In this document: one piece after another, positions 8,652 through 16,581 of the stretch
How the letters are laid out: every line of letters starts with the position of its first letter
Numbering within the stretch: the stretch's first letter is position 1
Assembly: GCA_020439745.1 (NCBI GenBank)
Contig: JAGQSC010000055.1
Location: forward strand, 1-34,358
Direction of reading: 5' to 3'
DNA length: 34,358 bases
From: Acidobacteriota bacterium
Lineage (GTDB): Bacteria > Acidobacteriota > Holophagae > Acanthopleuribacterales > Acanthopleuribacteraceae
Made by a program: the position numbers and the translations under genes
Notes under the pieces: model-generated
What the model was told of the DNA's origin: nothing
The model's input: only the letters and a program-made list of their open reading frames with translations
The model's database searches: none

Positions 8652-9195
8652 GGTGTACCTCCAATAGGCTCTTTAGATTGCGCAGTGCAGCATAAAATCG
8701 TGACTTGATTGTGTTGGTTGAAATGGCGGTTAGGGTGGCGATTTCTTCAAAAGTCAGGTTCTGGAAGAATTTGAGTTCAATCACCATACGTTGATCTGGG
8801 TTGAGCTGAGTGAGCACATGCATGACCAGTTGGTTTTGGGTGCTCTTGAAGAAGGCATCTTCAGGTGTTGTCTGGTCTGAGGCTATGGTCGCCAGGGGCT
8901 CTTCATCGGCGTCATGGTCAGGCTTTCGCCGGCGAAAAAAATCGATGCAGCGATTGCTGGTGATTTTTAGCAGCCATGACTTGAAGTTACCGTCCTGTTT
9001 GAATTGATGCAGGTTGCTGTAGACGCCCATGAACACTTCCTGCATCAGATCTAAGGCATCGTCATGGTTACCGGTCATACGTAACGCGTGGTTGAACACC
9101 AAACGTTCGTGTCGTTTTACAAGTCGTTCCCAGGCACTGACAGAGCCTTCCATGGCTCGCTCAATCAATGCCAGATTGTTGTCCAACCCCAACAT
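8638..9195 (-). CDS. ECF-type RNA polymerase sigma factor
   Basis: 185-residue sigma70-family factor with only regions 2 and 4. Region 2 (about 20-90) includes the DALDLMQEVFMGVY core and the SWLLKITSNRCIDFFRRR segment that contacts -10 DNA. Region 4 (about 130-180) includes LNPDQRMVIELKFFQNLTFEEIA and the helix-turn-helix recognition segment TNTIKSRFYAALRNLK. I chose the ATG at 9195 because AAGGAGG lies immediately upstream at correct spacing; an in-frame ATG six codons earlier has no such site. It is second in a four-gene minus operon and overlaps the anti-sigma-like gene by 14 bp. The subfamily is close to RpoE/SigW-type envelope stress factors. I could not identify a convincing autoregulated promoter. 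Confidence 0.95.
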   Translation of the reverse strand: MLGLDNNLALIERAMEGSVSAWERLVKRHERLVFNHALRMTGNHDDALDLMQEVFMGVYSNLHQFKQDGNFKSWLLKITSNRCIDFFRRRKPDHDADEEPLATIASDQTTPEDAFFKSTQNQLVMHVLTQLNPDQRMVIELKFFQNLTFEEIATLTAISTNTIKSRFYAALRNLKSLLEVHHVAS

Positions 9196-9249
9196 CCGGC
9201 TCCTCCTTGCCATAGATGTCGCAGACGGGCTCGAAAAAGTTTGAGTCGG

Positions 9250-10281
9250 TCAGTATTCCGCCAAAATTTTTCCACTCTGATGGTCGACCAGTTGTAAGGT
9301 GTGAGGCGAATCAAGCTGTTCTAATTGGTTTTTTATCTTGGAGCTCAAGGTGATTTTTGCATTTTCCGGCATGATATCCATGGGGAAATTGAGGAGCATC
9401 ACTTGGATCTGATTGCCTTTAACTTGAAGTGAATCGAATTTTGGACCCATGATGGGGTGTGTTCGGAAAAACTGTTCGAGTTGTTGGTAGGGAGATGCAG
9501 GTGCCGCCTCGGCAAATTGAGGTTTCAAGGGTCGATGGGGGGCCATGATTTTGCCGAACGCCTTTTCAATCTCTACGGTACGATCCAGGTGCTCTTGTGC
9601 CTTCTGGGGTTTTTCGGTACGTGTATACAATAGATATAAATTAAAGTGCGCATGATAGTGGTTGGGAAATACAGCCACCGCTTGTTCGTATGCTTCGATC
9701 GCCTCATCGATTTGGTTGTTGTAGAAGTATTGCGTTCCCATGTCCGTGAGCACGTTGGCGTCGCCCGGCTGTAATTCGAGATATCTCTTGTAGGCGTCAA
9801 TCGCCTCGGGGTACTGATTCAGGTCGAAATGGGTGTCGCCCAGCTGTTTCCAGGTCCAAGCATCGTCCACTTGGGCAACGATTGCTTTAAGGGGCGTCAC
9901 AGCCTCTTGCAGGAGTTCTGGGTGTTGAGAAGATAACTCCTTGATCAACATGGCGTATGCCGCGAGGTCGGTGGGCGCGCCACTTTGGGCCGCATTCTTG
10001 AGCTGGGCTAGTCTTTTTGATGATGCCTCAGGCATGCTGGCATGGCTGGGTTCATGCGTGTGGCCATCGTCCGGTGTATGCACATGGTTATCTTGGTTTT
10101 GAGGTGGCGGCTTCATGGTTGCACGAAAACCAACAAATACGAATAAGCTCAACAACAATGCGCCGACGTATAACTTCCATGCCTGCCGTTGAGCTGCCAC
10201 GAAAGGTGCCCCGCAGGAAGCACAAAACCGGGCCTGTTGACGGTTCTTTGCATCGCAGGACTGGCACTGTTTCTTACTCAT
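9250..10281 (-). CDS. Zinc-ribbon, single-pass membrane, TPR-repeat protein
   Basis: 343 residues, first gene of the sigma operon, 54 bp before the sigma factor. The N-terminus is a cytoplasmic zinc ribbon with two CxxC pairs ten residues apart (C6, C9, C20, C23 counted from the ATG). A transmembrane helix (about 36-53) follows, then a His-rich linker (NHVHTPDDGHTHEPSH) and three to four TPR units (about 135-240, containing WKQLGDTHFDLNQYPEAIDAY). The last 90 residues form a small unassigned alpha/beta domain. The ATG at 10281 is preferred over a TTG one codon earlier; GAGGG lies upstream. Its position suggests a role in the same envelope response, perhaps as a scaffold, but its function is unknown. 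Confidence 0.88.
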   Translation of the reverse strand: MSKKQCQSCDAKNRQQARFCASCGAPFVAAQRQAWKLYVGALLLSLFVFVGFRATMKPPPQNQDNHVHTPDDGHTHEPSHASMPEASSKRLAQLKNAAQSGAPTDLAAYAMLIKELSSQHPELLQEAVTPLKAIVAQVDDAWTWKQLGDTHFDLNQYPEAIDAYKRYLELQPGDANVLTDMGTQYFYNNQIDEAIEAYEQAVAVFPNHYHAHFNLYLLYTRTEKPQKAQEHLDRTVEIEKAFGKIMAPHRPLKPQFAEAAPASPYQQLEQFFRTHPIMGPKFDSLQVKGNQIQVMLLNFPMDIMPENAKITLSSKIKNQLEQLDSPHTLQLVDHQSGKILAEY

Positions 10282-10401
10282 CAAAACCCTCGCTTTTCGC
10301 AGTCGCGCTCATGCTAGCACAATCGATGACCGCCAGTTGCTGTTCGTATCGCCCTCGCTTTCGGTTAGACTGATAACAAACCAACCACTTGGAAATGAGA
10401 C

Positions 10402-12171
10402 ATGGCACTTGTCGCAATAATCATCCTAGTGATAGCGCTCATTGGATTCTTCAGCGAGCGCATCCCCAACTTTGCGGTCACGTCATTTGTGATGGCTGCC
10501 TTGGCCCTTTCAGGAATATTGGATGTGAACGCCATCTTGAGTGGGCTTTCGAATTCAGCGGTGATTACGATCGCGACGATGTTTATCCTCAGCAGGGGAT
10601 TATTGAATACGGGTGCCCTTCAACCATTGACCGTGCGCATGGCGAGATGGTCGCGGGGCCAGACTGGTAGACTGGTTCTCGTGCTAGCCGTGACCGTTTC
10701 TGTGGCGAGCGGTTTTATCAACAACACGCCCATTGTCATCATGATGGTGCCAGTCCTTATGGCGCTTAGTCGAGAGTTTCAGGTTGCACCTTCCAAACTC
10801 TTTATCCCACTGGCGTATTTCGCCATTCTCGGTGGCACCTGCACCTTGATGGGGACGGCCACGAATCTGTTGGTCGATGGATTTTATCGCGATGCTGGAG
10901 GCTCTGGATTTTCGGTGCTGGAGTTCAGTCGACTTGGCATCTGGTTCTTACTAGTGGGTGTTTTGTATATGGTGTTGTTTGGCCAAAGGCTGTTGCCAGA
11001 ACGCGAGTCGCTGAGTTCTTTGTTACCGGAAGAAAAGCGTTCAACCTATGTCAGTGAAGTCGTGGTGACGCCCGACTCGGGCTTGTTGGGCAAACAAGTT
11101 GAACAAGCGTTTCCCAGCCTGGGTGTGATCCGGTTCCTGGAACTGGTGCGTGACGAAGAGATGTATCTGGGCGCAGAAGCCAGTGCCTATGTCCTCACCG
11201 AAGGGGATGCGCTGATATTGGAAGGTGAACCAGAAGACATTGCATCATTCCTGGAAAAGGAGCGTGCTGACCTTGCAACGGTGGTCGAGGACGATTCTCG
11301 TGTGCCGCTCCGAACAACCGAAACCACCGTTTATGAATTGGTGATTATTCCCGATTCAACGTTTGTAGGCCGAAGAGTACGCGACTTGGGACTGAATCGG
11401 CAGTTCGGTGTCAAGGTGATGGCCGTGCAAAGAAGTGGACGCCACCACCGCATGGATCTGCGAATGATGCGGTTGAAAGTCGGCGATACATTGCTTGTGC
11501 AGGCCGAGCCTGAGCATATGGCGCTTGTCAAAGAGGCTGGCAACGTGTTGGTTGTAGAAGAATACCGCATGGGTGAGCGAGCCCGCCGTGCCAAGCGGGC
11601 GATGGCGACCCTGGTAGCGGTGGTCGTATTGGCCATGTTGGGTGTCGCCCCGTTAGTCGTCCTGGCGCTGGCGGGCTGCGCGGTCATGGTGATGACGGGG
11701 TGTTTGCGCGGTGAAGAGGCGCTGCGTTCCATCGATGCCAACGTCATTTTGATCATGGTGGGAACCATACCCCTTGGAGAAGCGATGGTTGAAACGGGAC
11801 TTATTGGGATATTGGTGGAAGCCATGATGGAGTTTCTTGGCAGTGACCAGCCGGTCTTACTGGTCAGTGCTCTGTATTTGCTGAGCAATCTCTTGACAGC
11901 CGTGCTGTCCAACGCAACTGTCGCGGTACTTATGGCACCGTTCGCGTTTGCGCTGTCGGCGTCGCTTGGCGTCTCGGTTGAGCCCTTTCTCATGGCAATT
12001 GCCTTCGGCTCCTGTACCTGCTTTGTGTCGCCTATTGGTTATCAGGCCAATCTGATTGTCATGGGACCGGGCGGCTATAACGTGAAAGACTACGTTCGTG
12101 TTGGCCTACCATTGAGTTTCTTGCTGTGGGGTTTGGCCACGTTTGCCATTCCACGCCTGTGGCCCTTTTAG
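10402..12171 (+). CDS. SLC13/DASS-type anion permease with two RCK_C (TrkA-C) domains
   Basis: Inner-membrane transporter of 589 residues. The two inverted halves each carry the family fingerprints: NNT at 107-109 (SGFINNTPIVIM) with GTATNLL at 151-157, and SNAT at 503-506 with a PIGYQANLIV loop near 544-553. These motifs form the substrate and sodium sites in DASS carriers. Between the halves are two cytoplasmic RCK_C/TrkA-C domains (about 217-290 and 308-386), a layout found in putative sulfate or dicarboxylate permeases. The substrate cannot be told from sequence; sulfate or another divalent anion is likely. The gene diverges from the sigma operon across a 120-bp gap and ends 36 bp before the carboxypeptidase gene, so the two could be cotranscribed. 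Confidence 0.92.
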   Translation: MALVAIIILVIALIGFFSERIPNFAVTSFVMAALALSGILDVNAILSGLSNSAVITIATMFILSRGLLNTGALQPLTVRMARWSRGQTGRLVLVLAVTVSVASGFINNTPIVIMMVPVLMALSREFQVAPSKLFIPLAYFAILGGTCTLMGTATNLLVDGFYRDAGGSGFSVLEFSRLGIWFLLVGVLYMVLFGQRLLPERESLSSLLPEEKRSTYVSEVVVTPDSGLLGKQVEQAFPSLGVIRFLELVRDEEMYLGAEASAYVLTEGDALILEGEPEDIASFLEKERADLATVVEDDSRVPLRTTETTVYELVIIPDSTFVGRRVRDLGLNRQFGVKVMAVQRSGRHHRMDLRMMRLKVGDTLLVQAEPEHMALVKEAGNVLVVEEYRMGERARRAKRAMATLVAVVVLAMLGVAPLVVLALAGCAVMVMTGCLRGEEALRSIDANVILIMVGTIPLGEAMVETGLIGILVEAMMEFLGSDQPVLLVSALYLLSNLLTAVLSNATVAVLMAPFAFALSASLGVSVEPFLMAIAFGSCTCFVSPIGYQANLIVMGPGGYNVKDYVRVGLPLSFLLWGLATFAIPRLWPF

Positions 12172-12207
12172 GTGATAGAATCCTGAAACTTACGGAAGGA
12201 TTCTTTC

Positions 12208-14826
12208 ATGTTGTTCACTTTTCTGTGGCTGATTAGCGTTCAAAATCCGTTTGATGGGGCCGTTGATCCCGCCGTCCCCCACTTGAAGCAACTGCTGGGT
12301 TTAGATTTTGGCGAGGATGTAACCCACCCTTACGAGGTGAACCAGTACGTGCTCGCACTGGCCCAGTCATCACCCTACGTGTCCATCGAGACTATTGGTG
12401 TATCGTGGGAAGGAACGCCGCTCTATTTGCTGGTGATTACCTCCGAAGAACATCAGAAGAACCTTGATGTTCTCAAATCAGCCTATCGCGAGCTGGCAAC
12501 CGGGAGCCTTGAAGACGATTCAATTCGCTCTTTAAAGACAGGCCGCCTGCCTGTGGCCGTTTGGTTTGCAGAAAGCGTGCATGGAAACGAGACAAGTGGT
12601 ACGGACTCTGGATTGGCGTTAGCCTACTACCTGGCTGCGTCCCAGAGCGATGAAGCCAAACGCTTACGCAGCGATGCAGTTGTACTTCTGTTGATCATGC
12701 AAAACCCGGATGGTCGCGCGCGTTTCGTGAACAACCATCGCGAAAACCGGGGGCCAATTCCCAATGCCGACCCTCAAGCTGCTGACCACCATGAACCTTG
12801 GCCAAGTGGACGTCCTAACCATTATCTGTTTGATTTGAACCGCGACTGGTTTGCCATGACTCAGGTAGAAACCCGGGCGAAGGTGGCTGCGTTCCTAGAC
12901 TGGCATCCACAAGTCAGTGTGGACTTGCACGAGATGGGCACTGACGAGTCGTTCTTTGTGGCAACGCCAGCGCCACCGGCCAATCCCGTTCTTCCACAGA
13001 GCATGAAAGACCACTATCGCCAATTTGGTCAGGCCATAGCTAAGACATTGGATGAAGAAGGTGTAGATTACTTTCACTCCGAATTGTTCGACAGTTTTTA
13101 TCCAGGCTATGGTGAGTCATGGCCCAGCCTACAAGGCAGTGTTGGATTGCTATTTGAGCAAGCGCGTGCATTAGGCCCCATCATTGAAAAATCCGATGGG
13201 CGGTTATTGACTCACAGCGAGGCGGTGCAGCATCAACTTTGGGCGTCTTTGGCTGTCTTGCGCCACGCCGCCGCACATAAACACGAATTGCTCGATTTCT
13301 TTCACAATTACCGCCTGGAGTCTATGGAAGAAGTACGGGACATGGACGAGAAGGCTGCGGTTCTTTTGCCTGGCACCGACCCATTGAAGTCTTATGAACT
13401 GGCAAAATTGCTTATGAGCCAAGGTATCGAAGTGGGACAATTATCAGAGGCTGTCAAAAGTGTGGCCGTGCGGGATTTGATACGGCCTGAATCCATGAGG
13501 ATGGAGATACCCGTTGGGAGTTATGTCATCCCATTCAATCAACCCGCGGGGCGATTGGCCCGCAGTCTCTTGCTGCCGCGCATCGATATGGACGAATCGT
13601 TCATTGAAGAACAACATCGCCGATATGCCAAACGTTTGGGCGATCAAATCTACGATGTGACGGGATGGTCACTGCCATTTCTATATGGTGTGCCGACGAT
13701 CTTTACGGGTGGTGCGGGTTGGAAGGCCTTAGTTGCACCTGTTCCAGAGCCCCAAGTGACCGTGCCATCACACCCGGCACAACGCTGTTATCTCATACCC
13801 CAAAGCTTGGGACTGATTAGGAGCCTGGCGGAGTTAACCCGATTCGACATGTCGATCGTGTTCAAACCCATCGAACATCATGGCGTCCTGTTTCCCGCTG
13901 GTAGCGCTGTGATTCGTTCGGACGGGCCAGATGTTGGGTTGCTGGAAGAGCTGACCAAGTTGGCCAAGTCGAGACGGTTCTCTTTTTATGCTGCTAATGA
14001 ATCATGGTTCGATTCTGGTCCGAGTCTGGGATCAAGTGATGTAAAAACCGTTTCGCGACCCAAAGTGGCATTGATTTGGGGTGAACCCGCCCTTAATCTC
14101 TCGGCCGGATGGTTGCGCTACGCCCTGGAACAACAGCTTCACCTTTCCATGACTGCGATCCAGGCTTCTGATTTGGAAGCGGCGAGGCTGAGTAGGTACG
14201 ACGTTTTGCTTATGCCTGATGGGAAATGGCAACAGCTAAATACGACGACAACCCAGAAAATCACGGCTTGGATCCGTGAGGGTGGCACCTTAATAGGTGT
14301 GGGCGATGCGTTGGATTGGATGTGCGAAGTAGGTCTGCTGAACAGCAAACGCGAGTTCCGCGGTGGATATGTGGATGGTCCAGAATACGGTGCCCGACCG
14401 GAACATCCAGAAGAACCAATCAAGGACCAACGCCGCATGATCGAGCCGATTCGGGAATATCCTCGGCCCGCCCGGGGCGCAATTGTCCGCGCTGAAATTG
14501 ACTTGGAACACTGGATGACTTTTGGGTTGAGCCCTCAGCATGCGGTACTTATCGATTCAAATCGCATTTATCGACCGCTCAGATTGGATACGGGCAGCAA
14601 CCCTCTACGTTATGCAGGTGAAGACCTTGTATTGTCTGGATTTGTTCCAGACGAAACGGCCCATCAACTGGCGTTTAAGGCGTATGCCATGGAGCAGCAA
14701 TTGGGTCGCGGACGCGTGATTGCATTTGCTGAGGATCCCCTTTTTAGGGGCTTTAGCTTGGCTAACCTTCCTCTCCTTGCAAACAGCATTTTTTTGGCGA
14801 AGGTGATTAATTCGGTTGGGTATTAA
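12208..14826 (+). CDS. Exported M14-family zinc carboxypeptidase with C-terminal glutaminase-like domain
   Basis: 872 residues with a short hydrophobic N-terminus (MLFTFLWLISVQ) that fits a signal peptide. The zinc ligands are H125 and E128 (in VHGNETSG) and H241 (in VDLHEMG). The general base is E317 (in GLLFEQA). NPDGR (about 171-175) and NRDW supply the conserved substrate-side arginines. The catalytic set of the M14 family is thus complete. Residues about 600-720 form a class I glutamine-amidotransferase-like fold (KVALIWGEPALNLSAGWLRY, then LLMPDG and GGTLIGVGDA) without an obvious Cys-His-Glu triad, so it is probably structural or binding. The protein is likely to trim or degrade peptides outside the cytoplasm. 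AAGGA precedes the ATG. Confidence 0.92.
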   Translation: MLFTFLWLISVQNPFDGAVDPAVPHLKQLLGLDFGEDVTHPYEVNQYVLALAQSSPYVSIETIGVSWEGTPLYLLVITSEEHQKNLDVLKSAYRELATGSLEDDSIRSLKTGRLPVAVWFAESVHGNETSGTDSGLALAYYLAASQSDEAKRLRSDAVVLLLIMQNPDGRARFVNNHRENRGPIPNADPQAADHHEPWPSGRPNHYLFDLNRDWFAMTQVETRAKVAAFLDWHPQVSVDLHEMGTDESFFVATPAPPANPVLPQSMKDHYRQFGQAIAKTLDEEGVDYFHSELFDSFYPGYGESWPSLQGSVGLLFEQARALGPIIEKSDGRLLTHSEAVQHQLWASLAVLRHAAAHKHELLDFFHNYRLESMEEVRDMDEKAAVLLPGTDPLKSYELAKLLMSQGIEVGQLSEAVKSVAVRDLIRPESMRMEIPVGSYVIPFNQPAGRLARSLLLPRIDMDESFIEEQHRRYAKRLGDQIYDVTGWSLPFLYGVPTIFTGGAGWKALVAPVPEPQVTVPSHPAQRCYLIPQSLGLIRSLAELTRFDMSIVFKPIEHHGVLFPAGSAVIRSDGPDVGLLEELTKLAKSRRFSFYAANESWFDSGPSLGSSDVKTVSRPKVALIWGEPALNLSAGWLRYALEQQLHLSMTAIQASDLEAARLSRYDVLLMPDGKWQQLNTTTTQKITAWIREGGTLIGVGDALDWMCEVGLLNSKREFRGGYVDGPEYGARPEHPEEPIKDQRRMIEPIREYPRPARGAIVRAEIDLEHWMTFGLSPQHAVLIDSNRIYRPLRLDTGSNPLRYAGEDLVLSGFVPDETAHQLAFKAYAMEQQLGRGRVIAFAEDPLFRGFSLANLPLLANSIFLAKVINSVGY

Positions 14827-14899
14827 GCCGGCGACGCATGCAGAAAATCATTGGTCACACAGGCTCAGAATGATTGAATAAGGTTAAAACGGAGGGCGT

Positions 14900-15592
14900 A
14901 TGTCAGAGAAAAGGTCACCTTGGGTATATGTAGGAATCGGCTGTGTCGGTTTGGTTATCATTGCGGTAATTGGGGTTGCGGTGCTCGGCTTTTTGGGGTT
15001 TCGGATGGCCAAGGACACAGTGGAGGCCATGAAGGACCCCGTCAAGCGGGAAGAAAACGTGAAAGCAATTCTGGGCGCCACGGATTTGCCACCCGGCTAC
15101 TATGCGGGTCTGGCCGTGAAAATACCTTTTCTAATGGAGATGGCTATTCTTACGGATCGTGAAGGCGAGGACGGCCCCAATGAAGATTTCGACCAACGTG
15201 GCTTCATATATTTCAAGATCATTGGCAAGGTCGATTCAGAACTTAAAGACTATTTTGAAGGCAAGACAGACGATGCGACGGTGTTTAGACGCAACAATAT
15301 CAATTTGGATCTGGAATCCAACGTGTTGTTAGAACGGGGCTTAATTGAGGTGAATGGTCAGAACCTTATGTATCTGGCTCAGACCGGTCGGTTTTCCACT
15401 GAACATGGTCGCTCCGAAGGCATCCAGACACTGATCCTGGTCGAATGCCCCAAGGATAAGAAAATGCGTTTCGGAATCTGGTTCGGGCCACTTCCCGAGA
15501 CCGATGAAAACGGTTCCTATGTGTTAGCCGGTACCCCTGCCGACCGGGACCAGGTTCAGGGGTTCATGGGCCATTTCACCCTGTGCGATTGA
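14900..15592 (+). CDS. Single-pass membrane protein of unknown function
   Basis: 230 residues not assigned to a family. The N-terminus is short and positively charged (MSEKRSPW), then a Gly/Val/Ile-rich transmembrane helix spans about residues 10-34. The rest is a soluble domain, probably periplasmic, with an amphipathic helix and mostly beta character (LPPGYYAGLAVKIPF, then DQRGFIYFKIIG). GGAGGG lies directly upstream of the ATG, and a strong terminator follows 75 bp after the stop, so this is the last gene of its transcript. It lies 73 bp after the carboxypeptidase and could share its message. Nothing in the sequence shows an enzymatic function. Confidence 0.85.
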   Translation: MSEKRSPWVYVGIGCVGLVIIAVIGVAVLGFLGFRMAKDTVEAMKDPVKREENVKAILGATDLPPGYYAGLAVKIPFLMEMAILTDREGEDGPNEDFDQRGFIYFKIIGKVDSELKDYFEGKTDDATVFRRNNINLDLESNVLLERGLIEVNGQNLMYLAQTGRFSTEHGRSEGIQTLILVECPKDKKMRFGIWFGPLPETDENGSYVLAGTPADRDQVQGFMGHFTLCD

Positions 15593-15666
15593 TCATTGGT
15601 GACATGGGTCACAGCGTCTGCAACTACGAAGAATCACAATGATCAAGTTTCTTCCTTATGAGCTTC

Positions 15667-15691
15667 GGGCCCCTGCGGGGGCCCTTTTTTT
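15667..15691 (+). terminator. Rho-independent terminator
   Basis: Stem GGGCCCC (15667-15673) / GGGGCCC (15678-15684) with loop TGCG, followed by seven T residues (15685-15691). It ends the transcript of the membrane protein gene and isolates the tRNA gene downstream. Confidence 0.92.
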
Positions 15692-15706
15692 CAGCCCAGG
15701 TTTTGC

Positions 15707-15735
15707 TTGTTTCACGATGTTATCTCGTGTAACCT
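15707..15735 (+). promoter_or_regulatory. Possible tRNA promoter with inverted repeat in the spacer
   Basis: TTGTTT (15707-15712), 17-bp spacer, TAACCT (15730-15735), then a G-rich stretch before the tRNA. The spacer is exactly filled by an inverted repeat, CACGA (15713-15717) and TCGTG (15725-15729). The -10 is poor, so this is a tentative call based on position between terminator and tRNA. Confidence 0.3.
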
Positions 15736-15759
15736 AGGGGCGTTTCTGGCGCTTGAAAT

Positions 15760-15836
<77 letters not shown>

Positions 15837-16049
15837 TTTTCCTGGTTGCTGACCAGAACGATAGCCCGCTAAATTGAAGCTTGATCGCGCCGGTCAACAA
15901 TGTGCGGCAAGAATAGACATGCAAATGTGTCGTTCTAGCCGGTGCTTTGCGCAAATGCTCAGTGCCTCCATTTTTCCTGCACATTTGGTGGATAAATTTT
16001 GCTCCAGAACAGCCTCGCAGGGAGGCGATCAATGATTGGAGGCCATCAA

Positions 16050-16487
16050 ATGACCATTAGATTGTGCGTGTTGAGTATTCTAAGTTGCTGGACAATGGCG
16101 CAGGGTCCCACCGGACAGTCGGGACGACCGCCTCAGGGTATGCCGATTGTGCACCTGATTCACTTGGCCGATGCCAACGGCGATCAGGTCACCACACGGG
16201 AAGAATGGGCGGTACAACTGGATCAACTTTCGGAATTGGGACAGGGTGAAATCAACGACTCTGCCATTCGACAGTATTTGGAAGCCCATCGGCCTGGTGA
16301 CCGGCCCAAAGGTCCGGATCGACCCGATGCAAGGCCCAGTCATGATCAGAAACAAGGCAGACCGGCGCCACCCACCATGAATCGCCAATTCTTGGAGAAA
16401 CAATTCTCTGAGTTGGACAAAGACGGCGATGGTTCCGTGAGCCACCAGGAGCTTCCGAGCCGTGGTGGCCCACCACCCCGAGATTAG
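16050..16487 (+). CDS. Small exported EF-hand protein upstream of the BaeS-like kinase
   Basis: 145 residues with signal peptide MTIRLCVLSILSCWTMA. Two calcium-type EF-hand loops are intact at the ligand positions: D41-N43-D45...E52 (DANGDQVTTREE) and D123-D125-D127...E134 (DKDGDGSVSHQE). Between them is a Pro/Arg/Asp-rich linker (about 81-108). I chose the ATG at 16050 because TTGGAGG precedes it at seven bases and the signal peptide starts there; an in-frame ATG at 16032 also has GGAGG and would add six residues. It sits 94 bp before a two-component sensor gene on the same strand, so it may act as a periplasmic metal-binding partner of that sensor; this is inference. Confidence 0.88.
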   Translation: MTIRLCVLSILSCWTMAQGPTGQSGRPPQGMPIVHLIHLADANGDQVTTREEWAVQLDQLSELGQGEINDSAIRQYLEAHRPGDRPKGPDRPDARPSHDQKQGRPAPPTMNRQFLEKQFSELDKDGDGSVSHQELPSRGGPPPRD

Positions 16488-16581
16488 GCGGTGACATAAC
16501 ACCCATGGGTTTGTTCAAAGACGGCACAAGGTTCCGATACCTCCTGCTAAGATGGTTCATCAACAGCGAAAAGGCTGAAGC

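Noticed and set aside
9196-9249. ECF-type autoregulated promoter before the sigma gene
   Set aside because: AAACTT and GTCT elements can be picked out, but their spacing is wrong for an ECF promoter, and the upstream gene probably supplies the transcript.
16501-16510. ACCCATGGGT palindrome between the EF-hand and kinase genes as an operator
   Set aside because: Perfect 10-bp palindromes occur by chance, and no promoter element could be placed next to it.
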